In this document: positions 63,128 to 64,000 of the stretch, piece after piece
How the letters are laid out: each line of letters opens with the position of its first letter
Numbering within the stretch: position 1 is the stretch's first letter
Assembly: GCF_000805675.1 (NCBI RefSeq)
Contig: NZ_JSEF01000005.1
Span: 62,001 to 126,000 of the forward strand
Origin: Corynebacterium minutissimum
GTDB taxonomy: Bacteria > Actinomycetota > Actinomycetes > Mycobacteriales > Mycobacteriaceae
Direction of reading: 5' to 3'
Length of the DNA: 64,000 nt
Translations under genes and position numbers: made by a program
The notes under the pieces: model-generated
What the model saw: the letters and a program-made list of their open reading frames with translations, nothing else
What the model was told of the DNA's origin: nothing
Databases searched by the model: none

Positions 63128-63679
63128 CCCGCTGAACCCGTCGTTTTCTACCTCACCCCGCTACGCACCCCGAAACCGGAAGAGCCGGTTTGACCCTCTT
63201 TGAGAGACTTCACGGACACCTCACGTGCGGTGAGGTCATCGACTAGGCGGTGGAGGTCGATAAGGGAGCGTGCCAGTCTGTCCATGCTTGTGATGGTGAG
63301 TTGGTCACCAGGGCGCAGGTAGTTGAGTGTCCCGTCGAGGCCGGGGCGGTGCGTGGAGGAGTCACTAGCAGTGTCGGTGAAGCAGCGAAAGACTTTTTCT
63401 TTTTCAATGCCGCTATTTGTCGCTCTAGGTTTTGGTCTTTGGAGCCCAGTTTAGGTAGGTATTTCGGCGCGACAAGGGTAATACGCTAAGAATGGTCGCT
63501 GCTTCAGAAGGACCTAGTTCTCGCTGCAATAGTTTCATGAGTGCCCCTTGATAGCTGAGAGTACCGGCAGGAGGGGGCTTGATGCGCGAAGATCTCAAAC
63601 ACGCACCGCGTATCGAATACGAAGTCCCACCGAGCTTTTGGGCTTCAGAATGCCCGATAAGTCAGGAGGGCGAGTGGGG
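63128..63679. other. 552-bp accessory remnant region
   Basis: Contains the recombinase relic and, further left-to-right at 63420-63540 on the minus strand, a short HTH-like reading (QRELGPSEAATILSV) in another frame, perhaps part of a second broken element. No intact gene seen; composition intermediate between the AT-rich oxidoreductase and the GC-rich permease. Confidence 0.45.
63148..63445 (-). pseudogene. serine recombinase (resolvase) relic, frameshifted and truncated
   Basis: Minus-strand translation gives GSKDQNLERQIAALK in one frame and KVFRCFTDTASDSSTHRPG, LRPGDQLTITSMDRLARSL and DLHRLVDDLTAREVSVKSL in the next, together the resolvase catalytic-domain core. The frame break lies in the A-runs at about 63391-63405. 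The N-terminal strand with the catalytic Ser is missing, and the protein stops shortly after the LKEG segment without a DNA-binding HTH. A perfect 7-bp hairpin (63173-63191) lies inside its end. Too degenerate to function. Confidence 0.75.
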
Positions 63680-64000
63680 TTATTCGTAGCGCAGCGCCTC
63701 AATCGGGTCCAGCTTCGCGGCCTTGCCCGCGGGGTAGTAGCCGAAGAAGAGGCCAATAGCCAGCGAGAAGAGCAGCGAGAGGATGACTGCCCAGAGCGGT
63801 GGTGCCACGAGTGAGCCGATGGCGGCCGCGCCCGCCATGCCGGCGGCGGTGCCGATGGCGATGCCGATGAGACCACCGATGAGGCAGACGACGATGGCCT
63901 CCGTGATGAACTGGATGCGGATATCGCGGCGGCGTGCACCAAGCGCCTTGCGGATGCCAATCTCGCGGGTGCGCTCCGTGACGGTGATAAGCATAATGTT
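63680..64000 (-). CDS. ABC transporter permease (MacB/FtsX family), C-terminal part
   Basis: Last ~106 residues of a MacB-type permease; the 5' end lies beyond the right edge. [25 protein letters not shown] is the cytoplasmic coupling signature of the family, followed by two helix groups ([40 protein letters not shown]) and the typical ending [13 protein letters not shown]. Such permeases with a partner ATPase export peptides or drugs or act as mechanotransducers. The partner would lie outside the window. Confidence 0.93.
   Translation of the reverse strand, partial: NIMLITVTERTREIGIRKALGARRRDIRIQFITEAIVVCLIGGLIGIAIGTAAGMAGAAAIGSLVAPPLWAVILSLLFSLAIGLFFGYYPAGKAAKLDPIEALRYE

Noticed and set aside
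63250-63489. 79-residue plus-strand frame in the accessory region
   Set aside because: Antisense to the recombinase relic, whose minus-strand translation shows clear resolvase motifs.
1-64000. tRNA, rRNA or CRISPR array
   Set aside because: No cloverleaf-like set of arms, no ribosomal RNA sequence and no regularly spaced repeats were seen while reading the window; a covariance-model scan would be decisive.

Overview
The window is a stretch of chromosome from a Corynebacterium. Evidence for this is mycolyltransferases of the antigen 85 type, a giant single-chain type I fatty acid synthase, RamB, mycothiol synthesis (mshA), the SenX3/RegX3 pair next to gpmA, and the actinobacterial proC / small HTH / 33-residue ribosomal protein / hem gene order. 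A complete FAS-I argues for a lipid-non-requiring species. The GC-rich codon use would fit the C. aurimucosum / C. minutissimum / C. striatum part of the genus, but the species is not settled from sequence alone.

Layout. 1-2.0 kb: two tandem mycolyltransferase genes (the first cut by the window edge). 2.3-4.3 kb: lpd between two tiny unannotated peptides. 4.6-10.5 kb: ramB, then sdhCAB and a small membrane protein, with a 0.4 kb regulatory region rich in palindromes before sdhC. 10.7-15.9 kb: small membrane proteins, a DUF445 protein, a shortened DeoC-like protein, an LmeA/DUF2993 protein, a methyltransferase and a DUF2505 protein. 15.9-19.1 kb: murB, luxS and a YihY/BrkB membrane protein. 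19.1-21.4 kb: a tandem family of proline-tailed membrane proteins. 21.5-30.4 kb: the 2,963-residue FAS-I. 30.7-35.6 kb: a YbjN-like protein and two acyl-CoA ligase paralogues. 35.7-43.2 kb: mshA, gpmA, senX3-regX3, a Cys-rich protein, ppx, a membrane protein and proC. 43.4-47.5 kb: an excisionase-like HTH protein, the bS22-type ribosomal protein, a DUF222/HNH endonuclease, a LURP-one protein, a SerB-like HAD phosphatase and a glutaredoxin-like protein. 47.6-56.4 kb: the haem block hemA-hemC-hemD-hemB-(two membrane proteins)-hemE-hemY. 56.5-59.9 kb: an ABC-F protein preceded by an apparent leader-peptide attenuator, behind a two-gene ABC transporter. 60.0-60.5 kb: two tiny VbhA-like antitoxin ORFs with no toxin. 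60.5-63.7 kb: a dehydrogenase, then an accessory patch in which an SMR transporter gene is cut off, followed by an AT-rich FAD oxidoreductase and a frameshifted serine recombinase relic. The right edge holds the C-terminus of a MacB/FtsX permease.

Functionally most of the window is core metabolism and envelope building: the TCA/respiratory complex (lpd, sdh) beside its regulator RamB, lipid synthesis and activation (FAS-I, FadD, mycolyltransferases), redox buffering (mshA, glutaredoxin-like) and haem synthesis. The accessory and least explained parts are 43.97-45.4 kb and 56.4-63.7 kb. The most interesting unexplained signals are the orphan paired VbhA-like ORFs with an altered inhibitory motif, the MKIFS leader whose RNA can pair over the ABC-F start codon, the interrupted SMR gene with foreign DNA, and two short peptides flanking lpd close to the mycolyltransferases.
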